64,000 nt of DNA from Candidatus Helarchaeota archaeon (GCA_019058315.1 JAHPZH010000002.1:939910-1003909); one strand, 5' to 3'. Shown: positions 25,576 through 34,372, counted from the first letter of the stretch. Notes: generated from the sequence alone by a model not told the origin. Translations and numbers: made by a program.

Positions 25576-27090
25576 TTATTGTTGCTTTTTGAGATAAACC
25601 AAGATTAAAACCACAGCTGCACCAATTCCAACAAAAATAACTGTAAGTGGAATTATTAATTGATCTCCCGCTCCTTGTAGCATCAAGAGGAGCAAAGGTA
25701 ATAAATTCTGTTCACCAGCTGAAGAGGGTCTTTCTAATAAGCGCATATTAGCATAGAAACTGGCGTATAACGTATTTTGGGCTTTGTCATTTGTCTGATT
25801 GCCGTAGTACCATTCGGGATCTAATGTACCATATCCTCCAAACACTATGCCAATAGGATTTATTCCTAATGGTAGACTGGTCACGCTTCCAAGATTTTGC
25901 CCGGTGTAGTTAACTGTTCGATTAATGGAGATCATCCACTCTATAATCGTATGGTTGCGACCAGATTCTTGCCCAGTCACATTGAAGCCAAAAGCCACAG
26001 TATAATTAAGATTGTTTAGAGAAGGTCCAAAATAACAAGTTATGTCTCGGTAACCACCTCGCTCAGTATGAAATCTTAAATCCTTAGTTCCATTATTATT
26101 AAGGTCAAGGAAAAGAAAGCCCGCATCATTAGCATCAGTGTTATTATCAGGTTCTACGTCATAGCAAATATATAGGTGGGTATTATCATGCTTGAGAAAC
26201 ACACTTATATTGTCGTCTGGATGGTTTGAAATTGGTTTAAAGAAGAAATGATATCGGGTCGCGTCGTCCCACTCGCCTGGAGTCATAATGCCGTCAATTT
26301 TAGGTGTTATAGTTTTGTATGGGCATAATAAATTAAGAAGTGGTCTATCTAATAAGAGCAAATCGGCATAGAAACTGGCATCGTTTGTACCCACAGGATT
26401 ATCATCTGTCTGATTGCCGTAGAGCCATTCAGGTGATAGTGTGCCGTATCCTCCAAAAACTACACCAATGGGATTTGTTCCAAATGGAAGACTAGATGCG
26501 CTTGTTAGATTCTGCCCTATGTAATTAGCTGTTCGATTAATGGAGATCATCCATTCTATAATTGTATGGGTGCGAGCAGGTTCTTGTGCGGTCAAATTGA
26601 AGCCAAAGGCAGCAGTAAAATTAAGGTTTGGTAGATTTCCAATGAAGGTCTGACTTACAAATCGAGATCCATCTCTTACCACTTGGAAACTAACATCTTT
26701 GTTTCCAGTATTATTGAGGTCAAGGAATAGATGGCCCGCATCATCGGTGCTATTATCATCATCTGGTTCAACATCATAGCACATAAATAGATGGGTATCA
26801 TTGTGCTTGAGAAAAATACTAATATTATCATCTGGGTGCCCTGAAGTTGGTCTAAAGAAGAAATAATATCGAGCAGCATCATTCCACTCTCCTGGAGACA
26901 TAAGACCATCGATCGTGGGTGTAAGAGCTGTTTTGGGACATAATAAAGTGGTATCTATAGAAAGTATATGGGTTGTTTCAAAATCATTCGACTGCGTTAC
27001 TTTGATTAATGGAGAAAATGAATTTGCTAGAAATAATGAACCTATGAACATCTGAAGGATTATTAAAACAAAAATTTTGCTTTTTTTCAA
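25576..27090 (-). CDS. Surface-anchored protein with two CBM9/DOMON-like domains
   Basis: A 504-residue exported protein: signal peptide (about 1-24), two tandem copies of one domain (about 50-255 and 257-460), and a C-terminal membrane helix ending in YLKKQQ. Each copy starts CP-K-T-x-T-P-x-I-D-G-x-M-x-P-G-E-W-[ND]-[DA]-A and contains FLKH-D/N-x-THL, CYDVEPD, FLDLNN-G and TIIEWMISINRT. The opening I-D-G-...-GEW-x-x-A and the later D-x-x-LY are typical of family 9 carbohydrate-binding or related DOMON-like beta-sandwich modules that bind sugars or haem. Asn-x-Thr sites suit glycosylation. The role is probably binding of a surface or environmental polymer. The ligand is unproven. Confidence 0.75.
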   Translation of the reverse strand: MKKSKIFVLIILQMFIGSLFLANSFSPLIKVTQSNDFETTHILSIDTTLLCPKTALTPTIDGLMSPGEWNDAARYYFFFRPTSGHPDDNISIFLKHNDTHLFMCYDVEPDDDNSTDDAGHLFLDLNNTGNKDVSFQVVRDGSRFVSQTFIGNLPNLNFTAAFGFNLTAQEPARTHTIIEWMISINRTANYIGQNLTSASSLPFGTNPIGVVFGGYGTLSPEWLYGNQTDDNPVGTNDASFYADLLLLDRPLLNLLCPYKTITPKIDGIMTPGEWDDATRYHFFFKPISNHPDDNISVFLKHDNTHLYICYDVEPDNNTDANDAGFLFLDLNNNGTKDLRFHTERGGYRDITCYFGPSLNNLNYTVAFGFNVTGQESGRNHTIIEWMISINRTVNYTGQNLGSVTSLPLGINPIGIVFGGYGTLDPEWYYGNQTNDKAQNTLYASFYANMRLLERPSSAGEQNLLPLLLLMLQGAGDQLIIPLTVIFVGIGAAVVLILVYLKKQQ

Positions 27091-27226
27091 GAAAATTTAC
27101 TCCAAAATTTTTATAATTATTTATTTTGCTATATCTGATTATTTAATTTTTAAAAATTTTTAGGAATGATTTAACTAAATATTTCAAATGTTTAAAGAAC
27201 AGACATTTGAATGAATTAAAAATTCA

Positions 27227-27949
27227 CTATGAATCTTTTAGACCAATTTTAAACCCACACCAAACACATTCTATCGATGCTCCAGGAGTAGGGACTTTAT
27301 CAATTGGTCCTTTACAATTTGGACATCGCAAAGCTTCAAGTTCTTTTTCCAACCCCTCATATTTAGCTCCTCCCTTTTTTATTTCTGCCTTGATTCTATC
27401 TAAATTCATTAAATGTTTCTTATTAGTTGGTTCAATTTTATAGGCTGCTTCATAACAAAGAATGGCGTTTTTAATTTCTCCAAGGTTCTCATGGACTTTA
27501 CCTTTAGCATTTAAAACATCTAAATATTTTGGTTGTAATTTCAGAGCCCTCTCGAAAAAGTCAATTGCCCCATTAAAATTTCCAAGCTTAGCTTCCTTAT
27601 TTCCTAAATAATAGAGCCGTTTTGGTAGTTGCATCCATTTTTTCATTGCTTTATAAAAGTAAAGGCTTTTCTTTAAGTCATACTTTTTTTTGCCAAAAAA
27701 GATGTAAATTTTCTCTTCGCTTAATATTAATTCTGTATAATTGTAATCTATATCATTTCGTGATGAAACTGATACAATCATATGCATTTTAAGAGTTTTT
27801 GGTGTTCCCTTTTTAGGTTTAATGCATAGATTTTCTTCTGTTAATTCAATTTCGGATTCGATTTTATCAGACTTTTTTAGATTCTTAGAAGGAATGGTTT
27901 GAGAAAAAAACCCCTTCTTTTCATGAAAGGAAATTATTTCTTCTATCAT
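27227..27949 (-). CDS. PH-like domain / TPR / zinc-ribbon protein
   Basis: The 240-residue protein has an N-terminal strand-rich domain of about 110 residues (IELTEENLCIKPKK..., then ELILSEEKIYIFFGKKKYDL) whose pattern resembles PH/GRAM-like folds. Two TPR units follow (about 115-180), and then a C-terminal zinc ribbon CPNCKGPIDKVP...CVWCG with two C-x2-C pairs. A relative without the TPRs is encoded at 30702-31346, with the same order of PH-like domain, helical linker and ribbon. It is cytoplasmic. The combination suggests an adaptor that recognises membranes or proteins. The PH-like call is inference from strand pattern; the zinc ribbon and TPRs are clear. Confidence 0.7.
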   Translation of the reverse strand: MIEEIISFHEKKGFFSQTIPSKNLKKSDKIESEIELTEENLCIKPKKGTPKTLKMHMIVSVSSRNDIDYNYTELILSEEKIYIFFGKKKYDLKKSLYFYKAMKKWMQLPKRLYYLGNKEAKLGNFNGAIDFFERALKLQPKYLDVLNAKGKVHENLGEIKNAILCYEAAYKIEPTNKKHLMNLDRIKAEIKKGGAKYEGLEKELEALRCPNCKGPIDKVPTPGASIECVWCGFKIGLKDS

Positions 27950-28129
27950 TTTTTTTCTCCAAATAAGTGAATTAAGGATTTTATTTTCATTTCCTTATTT
28001 AAAAATATCCATAATATTTGAAAACAACTATTTTTTTATCTTTTCTAATGATATAAAATGGATGGAGCTAAAGTTGAAAGTCCTCATATGATCAATTTTT
28101 AAATAAAACAATAAAAAAAATTCTAATTA

Positions 28130-29560
28130 TTACTTCCCACTTCTCCGGTCGGGACGTAATTTGGCTCGTGCATATGTATAACGAAATCTGAGTCCCATTC
28201 TATCTTTCAATGGTTTCATGAATTGTCCAACAGTAATCCCACCTTTTTTACACAAATCCGCTAATACTCTCCCGAACTTTTCTGGATTATCTATATGTTC
28301 CTCGGGTAAACCGAAACAGCCAGAACAAACCATATTTGCTTCATTAGGACAGATAGCACCACAACCAGAATTAGTAATAAAACCACAACACACATACCCC
28401 TGATTCAAAAAGCAGATATTCGGATCCATAATTCCTTCAAAATCTCGTTTATATCCTGTTATTGCCATATCTGGGCTTTTTCTATCACATTGATCGCAAA
28501 CAATTGTTTGACCAGCATCAAATCTTTCATCAAGTGAAAGTTTAAGCAATGCAACTCCAATTATATCTCTTGTTAATTCTGGTATGCTTGTAAGAATACT
28601 AATTGCAAGAGGACCTAATATTGGAGGATTTGCAGTTGCCACAGCTGTTAAATCCACTGCTTTTGCTCCCAATACATCTTTAGTTGGAAGCTCTAATTTC
28701 CTTAATCCCGCAATTTCTAGAATATTAGCATTAATATGAATATGTCCGAAATTTGGTAACTTCAAAGCAATAGTAGCAAATTCGATTATTTGAGCAATAT
28801 GTTTATCTGATAATTTTTCAACACTAATTGCCAATTTAGCAAGATCTACGGCTTCGGGATCAGCGGGTTTGGTTGAAATTCCCCACTCGCCCATTACTGG
28901 CTTGTTACCTTTTGGCCATCTCACTCCTGGTGCTGTAGCAGTGAGTGGTCCAAAGCATAATTTACCTTTTTTAAGGATACAATCAGCTCCACGCATCTCA
29001 CAGACTTCACAAACGTTAGTACCTGGATAATTCTCAGCTACCAAATACGTGGCAATGAAATAGACTGCACTCTTATAATTATGTGGTCTTGGAGGACAAC
29101 CAGGCATCCAAGCGTCGATTTTAACTATGTTCTCGTTAGGAACTACTTTGTCGGTGAATTTAGGAACATTTTCAATAGGTATAGCAAAATTATCAATAAT
29201 AGATTCCGCAGTTATAAATTTCCGTTTAGTGCATTCTTCAATAGGATAAATATTAGCAAGTCCTGCAACTGAACCATAACATGCACAAGTTCCATGCATA
29301 ATCAGGACTTTAGCTTTCTTGCGGATTGTCTCAAGTAAATGAATATCGTGTTCAGTACGAATTTGTCCTTCCACCATGCCAATATCAATTGAACCATCAT
29401 GCATATCTTCTAGTTGTTTGTCTTTTGTATCGACAACAGCTGCCCAATAAACTATCTCTAAAGCTGGTAAAATATCTAAAAGCTCTTCATGTAAGTCGAG
29501 TAGGGACTGATGGCAACCCCAACAACTACCGAGTTGAACAAAAGCTATTTTTATACCCAT
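28130..29560 (-). CDS. [NiFe]-hydrogenase small subunit-like protein (MvhG type), extended, orphan
   Basis: The 476-residue protein starts like the small, electron-transferring subunit of group 3 [NiFe] hydrogenases. It has GSCWGCHQSL (C13, C16), GTCACYGSVAG (C92, C94) and MPGCPPRP (C155), the ligands of the proximal 4Fe-4S cluster. Two further Cys-rich blocks follow: CILKKGKLCFGPLTATAPG at about 194-212, and FLNQGYVCCGFITNSGCGAICPN...CSGCFG at about 385-420, the latter close to the C-terminal medial/distal cluster block of MvhG. About 170 residues of mostly helical sequence separate the two, which explains the excess over the usual 290-330. No large subunit or maturation gene is in view. It may serve a hydrogenase encoded elsewhere or be part of another redox complex. 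Confidence 0.8.
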   Translation of the reverse strand: MGIKIAFVQLGSCWGCHQSLLDLHEELLDILPALEIVYWAAVVDTKDKQLEDMHDGSIDIGMVEGQIRTEHDIHLLETIRKKAKVLIMHGTCACYGSVAGLANIYPIEECTKRKFITAESIIDNFAIPIENVPKFTDKVVPNENIVKIDAWMPGCPPRPHNYKSAVYFIATYLVAENYPGTNVCEVCEMRGADCILKKGKLCFGPLTATAPGVRWPKGNKPVMGEWGISTKPADPEAVDLAKLAISVEKLSDKHIAQIIEFATIALKLPNFGHIHINANILEIAGLRKLELPTKDVLGAKAVDLTAVATANPPILGPLAISILTSIPELTRDIIGVALLKLSLDERFDAGQTIVCDQCDRKSPDMAITGYKRDFEGIMDPNICFLNQGYVCCGFITNSGCGAICPNEANMVCSGCFGLPEEHIDNPEKFGRVLADLCKKGGITVGQFMKPLKDRMGLRFRYTYARAKLRPDRRSGK

Positions 29561-29634
29561 TATATTTTCACCAACTAATTGATTTTTAGAATTAAATAAA
29601 AATACTTCGTATTGATTTTATATCGAAAATAAAC

Positions 29635-29663
29635 CTTACACAATTTCAGATTTAACCATGATT
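29635..29663 (+). repeat. Dispersed intergenic repeat, copy 7 (diverged)
   Basis: CAATTTCAGATTTAAC is kept and the right arm is CATGATT. It lies between the divergent starts of the hydrogenase subunit gene and the next membrane protein gene. Confidence 0.5.
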
Positions 29664-29769
29664 ACAAAAAAGTCAAAATATGGAATTTTCTGAAATATAA
29701 AAATTAATAAACCATTTAAAAAAATATTTATATCTTTAGTTATAAAATTAAACTGAAGAAGGTGAGAAA

Positions 29770-30546
29770 ATGGCTATAGATTGGGGATATATTTTTGAGT
29801 ATGCACTAAATCAAATAATAAAACCCTCTATTTTTAATGATCCGTTTCAACTTATTATGCTTGGTATATGGCTTGTTGACGGGATTTTTTTAGCTGGATT
29901 GATTTGGATATTATATAAAAAATATAAAGATACTGAAAATTTTGAGTCATTATTATTTTTGATAGGTTTGTTATTTATATTAATATCTCTTGTATTCTTT
30001 AATATGGCAAAATTCTGTTATACGTCTTTAGGTTCACGAGGACCAGGGGATCTTTTATTTATAATTTCTCAAATTCCCGTTATCGTCGGAGCCTTATGTT
30101 TTAATATATTTGCAGTTCGTGTTACTTTTCCAAAACATTCAAGAATCGTCTTTTCTTTTGTTTTAATATTAGGAATTATTTTTTTAGTAACTATAACTTG
30201 GGGAGTTATTTATGGTCCTCCGTATACTAACGTTGTTAATTTTGATGTTCTTTTTTCTTTAGACATTATTTTTATACGTCTTTGTTCTCTTTTACCAATT
30301 ATTATGATTCCAGCTGCGGTTTTCTTCTATTTTGGTATAAAAATCCGAGATGAAGCTAAACATAAAAGTACCCGCTCCATCTGGTTGGGACTGGGAATAG
30401 TGTTTTTTGCTATAGCCTTCGTTGTTTCACCAATTACAATTGAATTAAGATTCTTACAAGCTTGTATTTTACCTGCTCCAATTATTTTTTACATCTGTTT
30501 TTCCATGCCAGATTGGTTTAAACGTAAAATTGGATGGCCTGATTAA
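29770..30546 (+). CDS. Seven-helix membrane protein of unknown function
   Basis: A 258-residue protein with about seven membrane helices and short loops. It begins with an amphipathic stretch and ends in a basic tail (WFKRKIGWPD) likely on the cytoplasmic side. It resembles the stand-alone seven-helix gene at 18890 in layout, and no cytoplasmic domain is attached. The ATG follows a very strong GAAGGTGAG site. I do not recognise the family. Candidates are a sensory module acting with a separate partner, or a small-molecule transporter; the sequence does not decide. Confidence 0.7.
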   Translation: MAIDWGYIFEYALNQIIKPSIFNDPFQLIMLGIWLVDGIFLAGLIWILYKKYKDTENFESLLFLIGLLFILISLVFFNMAKFCYTSLGSRGPGDLLFIISQIPVIVGALCFNIFAVRVTFPKHSRIVFSFVLILGIIFLVTITWGVIYGPPYTNVVNFDVLFSLDIIFIRLCSLLPIIMIPAAVFFYFGIKIRDEAKHKSTRSIWLGLGIVFFAIAFVVSPITIELRFLQACILPAPIIFYICFSMPDWFKRKIGWPD

Positions 30547-30637
30547 TCTCTTTTTAATCCTTTTTAAGAAAAAATAAGTAAAAAAAATATAAAAATAAAG
30601 TCTTTATAAATTTCTAATTTTTGCAATGAAAAGAAAT

Positions 30638-30700
30638 TTATGAATTAAAAGTCGGTCTTTTATCTTGCCAAGACGAAACTACTTCAAAAGCTTTAGATCT
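30638..30700 (-). pseudogene. Remnant of the 3' end of a second amidase gene
   Basis: Minus-strand codons read RSKAFEVVSSWQDKRPTFNS then TAA. The intact amidase at 31436-32920 ends VSKAFEEVAPWQDKRPTFNL then stop, so 15 of the last 18 or so residues agree, and the DNA is similar too. The remnant lies directly downstream of the zinc-ribbon gene 30702-31346, meaning that gene now sits between the relic and the intact copy. This suggests a former tandem duplication of the amidase that was broken by insertion of the zinc-ribbon gene. Confidence 0.7.
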
Positions 30701-30701
30701 G

Positions 30702-31346
30702 TTAAATTTGTCTTTTTAATTCAATCAATACACCGCAATGTTCACATTCACAGGGCGGTAAATATTGTAAGGGTGCTTTACATGATGGACATTTTAAAGC
30801 AGCTAACTCAGATATTTTTATTTTTGAAGGCATTTCAATGAAAAATTTTTCAATTTTTCTGAATAATTCTTTTTGTTTTTCTTTTTCATCTTTTATCTTA
30901 GGATAATCTATTAATTGAACTAAATGTTCCCAAAATTGTAAGGATAGATCATCATAAACATTTACACCCCTTTGATAAAATATCCCATTTTTACTCTTTT
31001 TAGTAACAGTAATTCTTTCAAAAAAGATATAGAATTTCCTTTTGTCTTTAGTTAAGATTTCCAATTGATTTTCCTCGAATTTTGTAGGTTTAATATAAAT
31101 TTTAAGCCTATTAAATGATTCTATTTCGCCTATTGGAATTTTTATTAGATCTAATTTTGTGTCTTTTGGTTTAATTATTAAATCTTGATTTGTTAATTCT
31201 AATCTTGCATTTATTGCTTGCTCTTTAGGAATTATTTGGTTAATTGGTCCTTTCAATGAATATCTAATTTTCCGGTGTTTGAATATTACAAATTTCTCTT
31301 TAGATGATACTATTTCGATATTAGGTGATATTTCTTTTCTCATCAT
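30702..31346 (-). CDS. PH-like domain / zinc-ribbon protein
   Basis: The 214-residue protein has an N-terminal strand-rich domain (about 10-115; LELTNQDLIIKPKDTKLDLI, then RKFYIFFERITVT) resembling a PH/GRAM-like fold. A helical linker and a C-terminal zinc ribbon CPSCKAPLQYLPPCECEHCG with two C-x2-C pairs follow. It is a paralogue of the 27227-27949 protein, which in addition has two TPR units. It lies on the same strand as the amidase and 89 bases beyond its stop codon, between the intact amidase and the amidase relic. The function is unknown; an adaptor role is inferred from domain types. Confidence 0.7.
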   Translation of the reverse strand: MMRKEISPNIEIVSSKEKFVIFKHRKIRYSLKGPINQIIPKEQAINARLELTNQDLIIKPKDTKLDLIKIPIGEIESFNRLKIYIKPTKFEENQLEILTKDKRKFYIFFERITVTKKSKNGIFYQRGVNVYDDLSLQFWEHLVQLIDYPKIKDEKEKQKELFRKIEKFFIEMPSKIKISELAALKCPSCKAPLQYLPPCECEHCGVLIELKRQI

Positions 31347-31435
31347 AATCCAGCCCTATTCAAAAGTATTAATTCTGTCAAGAATTATTTTATAGGTATT
31401 AAAAAATCCTCTTAAAATTTTTTAGGAAAATAAAA

Positions 31436-32920
31436 TCATAAATTAAAAGTCGGTCTTTTATCTTGCCAAGGTGCTACTTCTTCAAAAGCTTTTGAAACTT
31501 GAAGCACAGTAACCTCGTCAAACCGCTTTCCGACAATTTGCATTCCAATAGGCAATCCATCGCTATGCCAACCACAGGGGATTGATGCTGCGGGATGCCC
31601 ACTCATATTAAATGGATAAGTATATGAGAGCCATTCACTAGTACCCACCTTTTTCCCATCAATTTCAACTAAATCAAAGAGTGTTTTATCTATCCCAATA
31701 GCTGTACGGCCTACAGTTGGGGTAATTAGTAAATCATATTTCTTAAAATGTCGAGCGATATTATTACAGATCATTTCAATTTGAATTTCCGCCCTTTTTA
31801 TGTCTTTAGCAGAAAATTGTTTTCCTAACTTAACCATTTGAGCTAGGACAGGATCAATCTTATCTTCCCAATCCTTTAATAGACGCATCGCATCCAAAAC
31901 GTAATAAAAACTTGAAGCCCAAACTACTCCTAAAACCATGAAGACATCTCTTATTTTTGGCAATTTTCGACCAAGAACCAATTCCTTAGAGTATGAAAGA
32001 TCGATTAGATCTGATTCTTCTACATCCCAACCAAATTGCTCAAATTTCTCAAGACCATTCAAAATACTTTTTTCAACTTCAGAATCAACTATTTTCGCAG
32101 CTAGGTTCATAGCATAACCGATTTTAAGTTTTTTGGGTGGTGGCTCCTGCATTTTTTCAAGGAAGCTATAGTTAGGTTTAGGAATTGATAATTTATCAGA
32201 GTCATCTTCTCCAACAATAACATCAAGCATCAATGCAGCATCTTTTACGCACCGAACTATTGGACCATTCTGAGTAAATGTTGAGATAGATCCTCCAAGT
32301 CTAGAAAAAAGATGAGGAACACGACCAAAATTAGGTTTAATTCCATAGGTGCCACAAAAGCTACAAGGGACTCTAATTGAACCTCCTCCGTCGCCTCCTA
32401 TAGCTAGAGGTCCTAACCCAGACGCGATTGCTGCGGCGGCACCACCACTCGAACCACCCGGAGTTCTTCCTAAATTCCAAGGGTTTTTTGTAGCCCCAAA
32501 AATTATATTGGTAGTAATGGGGGCATATCCAAAAGGGGGGAGATTGGTCTTCCCTAACATAACAATCCCTGAATTTTTCAACCTAGCAACTGCTATGTCA
32601 TCTTCTGTAGGAATATAACTTTCAAATATTTTACAACCAAAGGTTGATCTAATCCCTTTAGTTTCTAGTTCATCTTTTATAGAAGTTGGAATTCCATGTA
32701 ATAATCCTAATTTTTCACCTTTTTTAACGGCGTTATCAGCATTTTTTGCTGTTTCTCTTGCTAAATCAAATGTTAATGTACAATACGCATTAATAATCGG
32801 GTTAATTTTTTCAATTCTTTCGATAATTACCTCAGTTGCCTCTACAGAGGTCAATTCTTGACTCTTTATTTTCTCTACCATATCGCAGGCAGACATAAAA
32901 CAAATATCTTCTTTTCTCAT
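31436..32920 (-). CDS. Amidase signature family hydrolase
   Basis: A 494-residue amidase with the complete Ser-cisSer-Lys catalytic set: K82 in GIPTSIKDE, the glycine-serine loop PGGSSGGAAAA at about 154-164, and the nucleophile S181 in GGDGGGSIRVP. The length is normal. Family members hydrolyse amide bonds in small amides, fatty acid amides or, as GatA, Gln for tRNA amidation. GatB/GatC are not nearby and the sequence shows no special GatA feature, so it is more likely a catabolic amidase; the substrate is unknown. A DUF998 membrane gene lies 17 bases upstream on the same strand and is probably co-transcribed. A relic of a second copy lies at 30638-30700. Confidence 0.92.
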   Translation of the reverse strand: MRKEDICFMSACDMVEKIKSQELTSVEATEVIIERIEKINPIINAYCTLTFDLARETAKNADNAVKKGEKLGLLHGIPTSIKDELETKGIRSTFGCKIFESYIPTEDDIAVARLKNSGIVMLGKTNLPPFGYAPITTNIIFGATKNPWNLGRTPGGSSGGAAAAIASGLGPLAIGGDGGGSIRVPCSFCGTYGIKPNFGRVPHLFSRLGGSISTFTQNGPIVRCVKDAALMLDVIVGEDDSDKLSIPKPNYSFLEKMQEPPPKKLKIGYAMNLAAKIVDSEVEKSILNGLEKFEQFGWDVEESDLIDLSYSKELVLGRKLPKIRDVFMVLGVVWASSFYYVLDAMRLLKDWEDKIDPVLAQMVKLGKQFSAKDIKRAEIQIEMICNNIARHFKKYDLLITPTVGRTAIGIDKTLFDLVEIDGKKVGTSEWLSYTYPFNMSGHPAASIPCGWHSDGLPIGMQIVGKRFDEVTVLQVSKAFEEVAPWQDKRPTFNL

Positions 32921-32937
32921 TTCTACATCACAAATTT

Positions 32938-33546
32938 TTAGTTCTGAAATTTATTATACATATTAATTGAAATCATCAATAAAAATGGGTGCATTGTAAA
33001 CACAGCAATCCATTCAATAATAAAAGTATTCACAGAAAGCACAAGAATTAAATTAAATGCTGCTACTACAAAACCATACAGTCCGATGTATTTATTTAAA
33101 TCAGGATGTCTATATACAAATAATCCTCCTAGGGATAAAACTAACACCATGGTTATGAAAAACGTTGTGGACCAAAAACCATGTTCACTCGGAAAATCTT
33201 CTGAAAAGATACCAATCATAATATCAGCAAATGCGGCAAATCCTCCAATTATTTGAATTATAATTAATAATACTCTATCCATTTTATTATCGAGATACCA
33301 TTGATAAAGACCAAAAATAAAAACGAAAAATGCTGAACCAGTTAAAATCTGACCAATATTATATACAATTGCACCATTAGGGTTGTAACTGGAATTGCCC
33401 AGATCACTCAACCAATTATAAAATGGATTAAACGGGTTTGCAAAAGGATTAATTGGATTTGGAAATAACGCCCAAGAGATAAAAGTGGCACTAAAGAAAA
33501 AAATACTGGTAATAAATCCAGCAATACTGCTTATTGGTTTTTTCAT
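32938..33546 (-). CDS. DUF998 membrane protein
   Basis: A 202-residue protein with six membrane helices. The DUF998 signature appears as FYNWLSDLGNSSYNPNGAIV at about residues 42-61, preceding a helix (YNIGQILTGSAFFVFIFGLY). The gene ends 17 bases before the amidase start on the same strand, so the two are likely one transcript, suggesting a joint role at the membrane. It is a distant relative of the DUF998 gene at 22194. No reaction is known for the family. Confidence 0.82.
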   Translation of the reverse strand: MKKPISSIAGFITSIFFFSATFISWALFPNPINPFANPFNPFYNWLSDLGNSSYNPNGAIVYNIGQILTGSAFFVFIFGLYQWYLDNKMDRVLLIIIQIIGGFAAFADIMIGIFSEDFPSEHGFWSTTFFITMVLVLSLGGLFVYRHPDLNKYIGLYGFVVAAFNLILVLSVNTFIIEWIAVFTMHPFLLMISINMYNKFQN

Positions 33547-33632
33547 TCAAATTCATCCCATTTAATAAATTAACATCTATTATTTTGTTTATTAATATTT
33601 CAGCAGTTAAAAAAAACAAAAAGACAAGTCTT

Positions 33633-34289
33633 TTATTTAGGTTTTAAGGCTTCTCCCAATAATTCATATAATAAAGTTATTATTTCATCTGGCTCTATAT
33701 TTTGCTTTTTTAAGAAATCTGTAGCTCTGATCACGTGTTCAATCATTGCAGAAGATAATAAGGATAATAAAATGCCTAATTTCATAGGATTAATATCTAA
33801 TCTCAATGATTTATCTTCAAATCCTAATCTCATAGTTTCCATAAATATCGCTTGCGTTCTTTTATTTTGATCATCATATTCCTTTACACTCTGGACTTTC
33901 TTATTAAAAAATTCTTCAGATATTCTCGATTCTACCTTAAATAAGAAATCAGCATATCCTGGATTGTTATTACAAAATTCTAAAAATGACATACCAATTA
34001 ATTTCAATTTTTCCCATCCTGTTTTTCCCTTGTTAATTGCCTTATTGAATCCATCATTCATAATATTTAAGCCCTTTGCTAGTATAGCAAGGTATAAATC
34101 TTGCTTGCTTTGAAAATATATATACAAAGTGCCCTTCGCGATTTTTAGATCATCCGCAATTTCCTGCATCTTCGTATTTTCGTATCCTTTATTAAAGAAT
34201 AACTTCTCTGCAGCCTCAATTATCTTGGTTCGTTTTTTTTCTCTCTTTTTTAAACGAATATTATCATTTTTTGAGATCTTATTTGACAT
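33633..34289 (-). CDS. TetR-family transcriptional repressor
   Basis: A 218-residue regulator. The N-terminal DNA-binding domain is clear (about 15-65): IIEAAEKLFFNKGYENTKMQ, EIADDLKIAKGTLYIYFQSK and QDLYLAIL, with the recognition helix around GTLYIYF. The C-terminal helical ligand domain shows no specific family. It is divergent from the NapH-like gene at 34400, and the 110-base space between them contains three palindromes that fit TetR operators, so it very likely represses both itself and that gene. The inducer is unknown; the adjacent redox genes hint at an oxidant or organic compound. Confidence 0.92.
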   Translation of the reverse strand: MSNKISKNDNIRLKKREKKRTKIIEAAEKLFFNKGYENTKMQEIADDLKIAKGTLYIYFQSKQDLYLAILAKGLNIMNDGFNKAINKGKTGWEKLKLIGMSFLEFCNNNPGYADFLFKVESRISEEFFNKKVQSVKEYDDQNKRTQAIFMETMRLGFEDKSLRLDINPMKLGILLSLLSSAMIEHVIRATDFLKKQNIEPDEIITLLYELLGEALKPK

Positions 34290-34313
34290 GATTAAATCAC
34301 TTACATATTATTG

Positions 34314-34372
34314 TGACCAAGGGTCATATTTAAATATGACCGATGGTCATTGTAATTATGACCAAAAGTCAT
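34314..34372. promoter_or_regulatory. Triple palindromic operator between tetR and the NapH-like gene
   Basis: Three palindromes share the half-site (A)TGACC: 34314-34326 (TGACC-AAG-GGTCA), 34336-34350 (ATGACC-GAT-GGTCAT, perfect) and 34358-34372 (ATGACC-AAA-AGTCAT, one mismatch). Their centres are 23 and 22 bases apart, about two helical turns, placing them on one face of the DNA. An ATTTAAATA TATA-like box lies between the first two, so bound repressor would cover the promoters in both directions. Confidence 0.85.
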
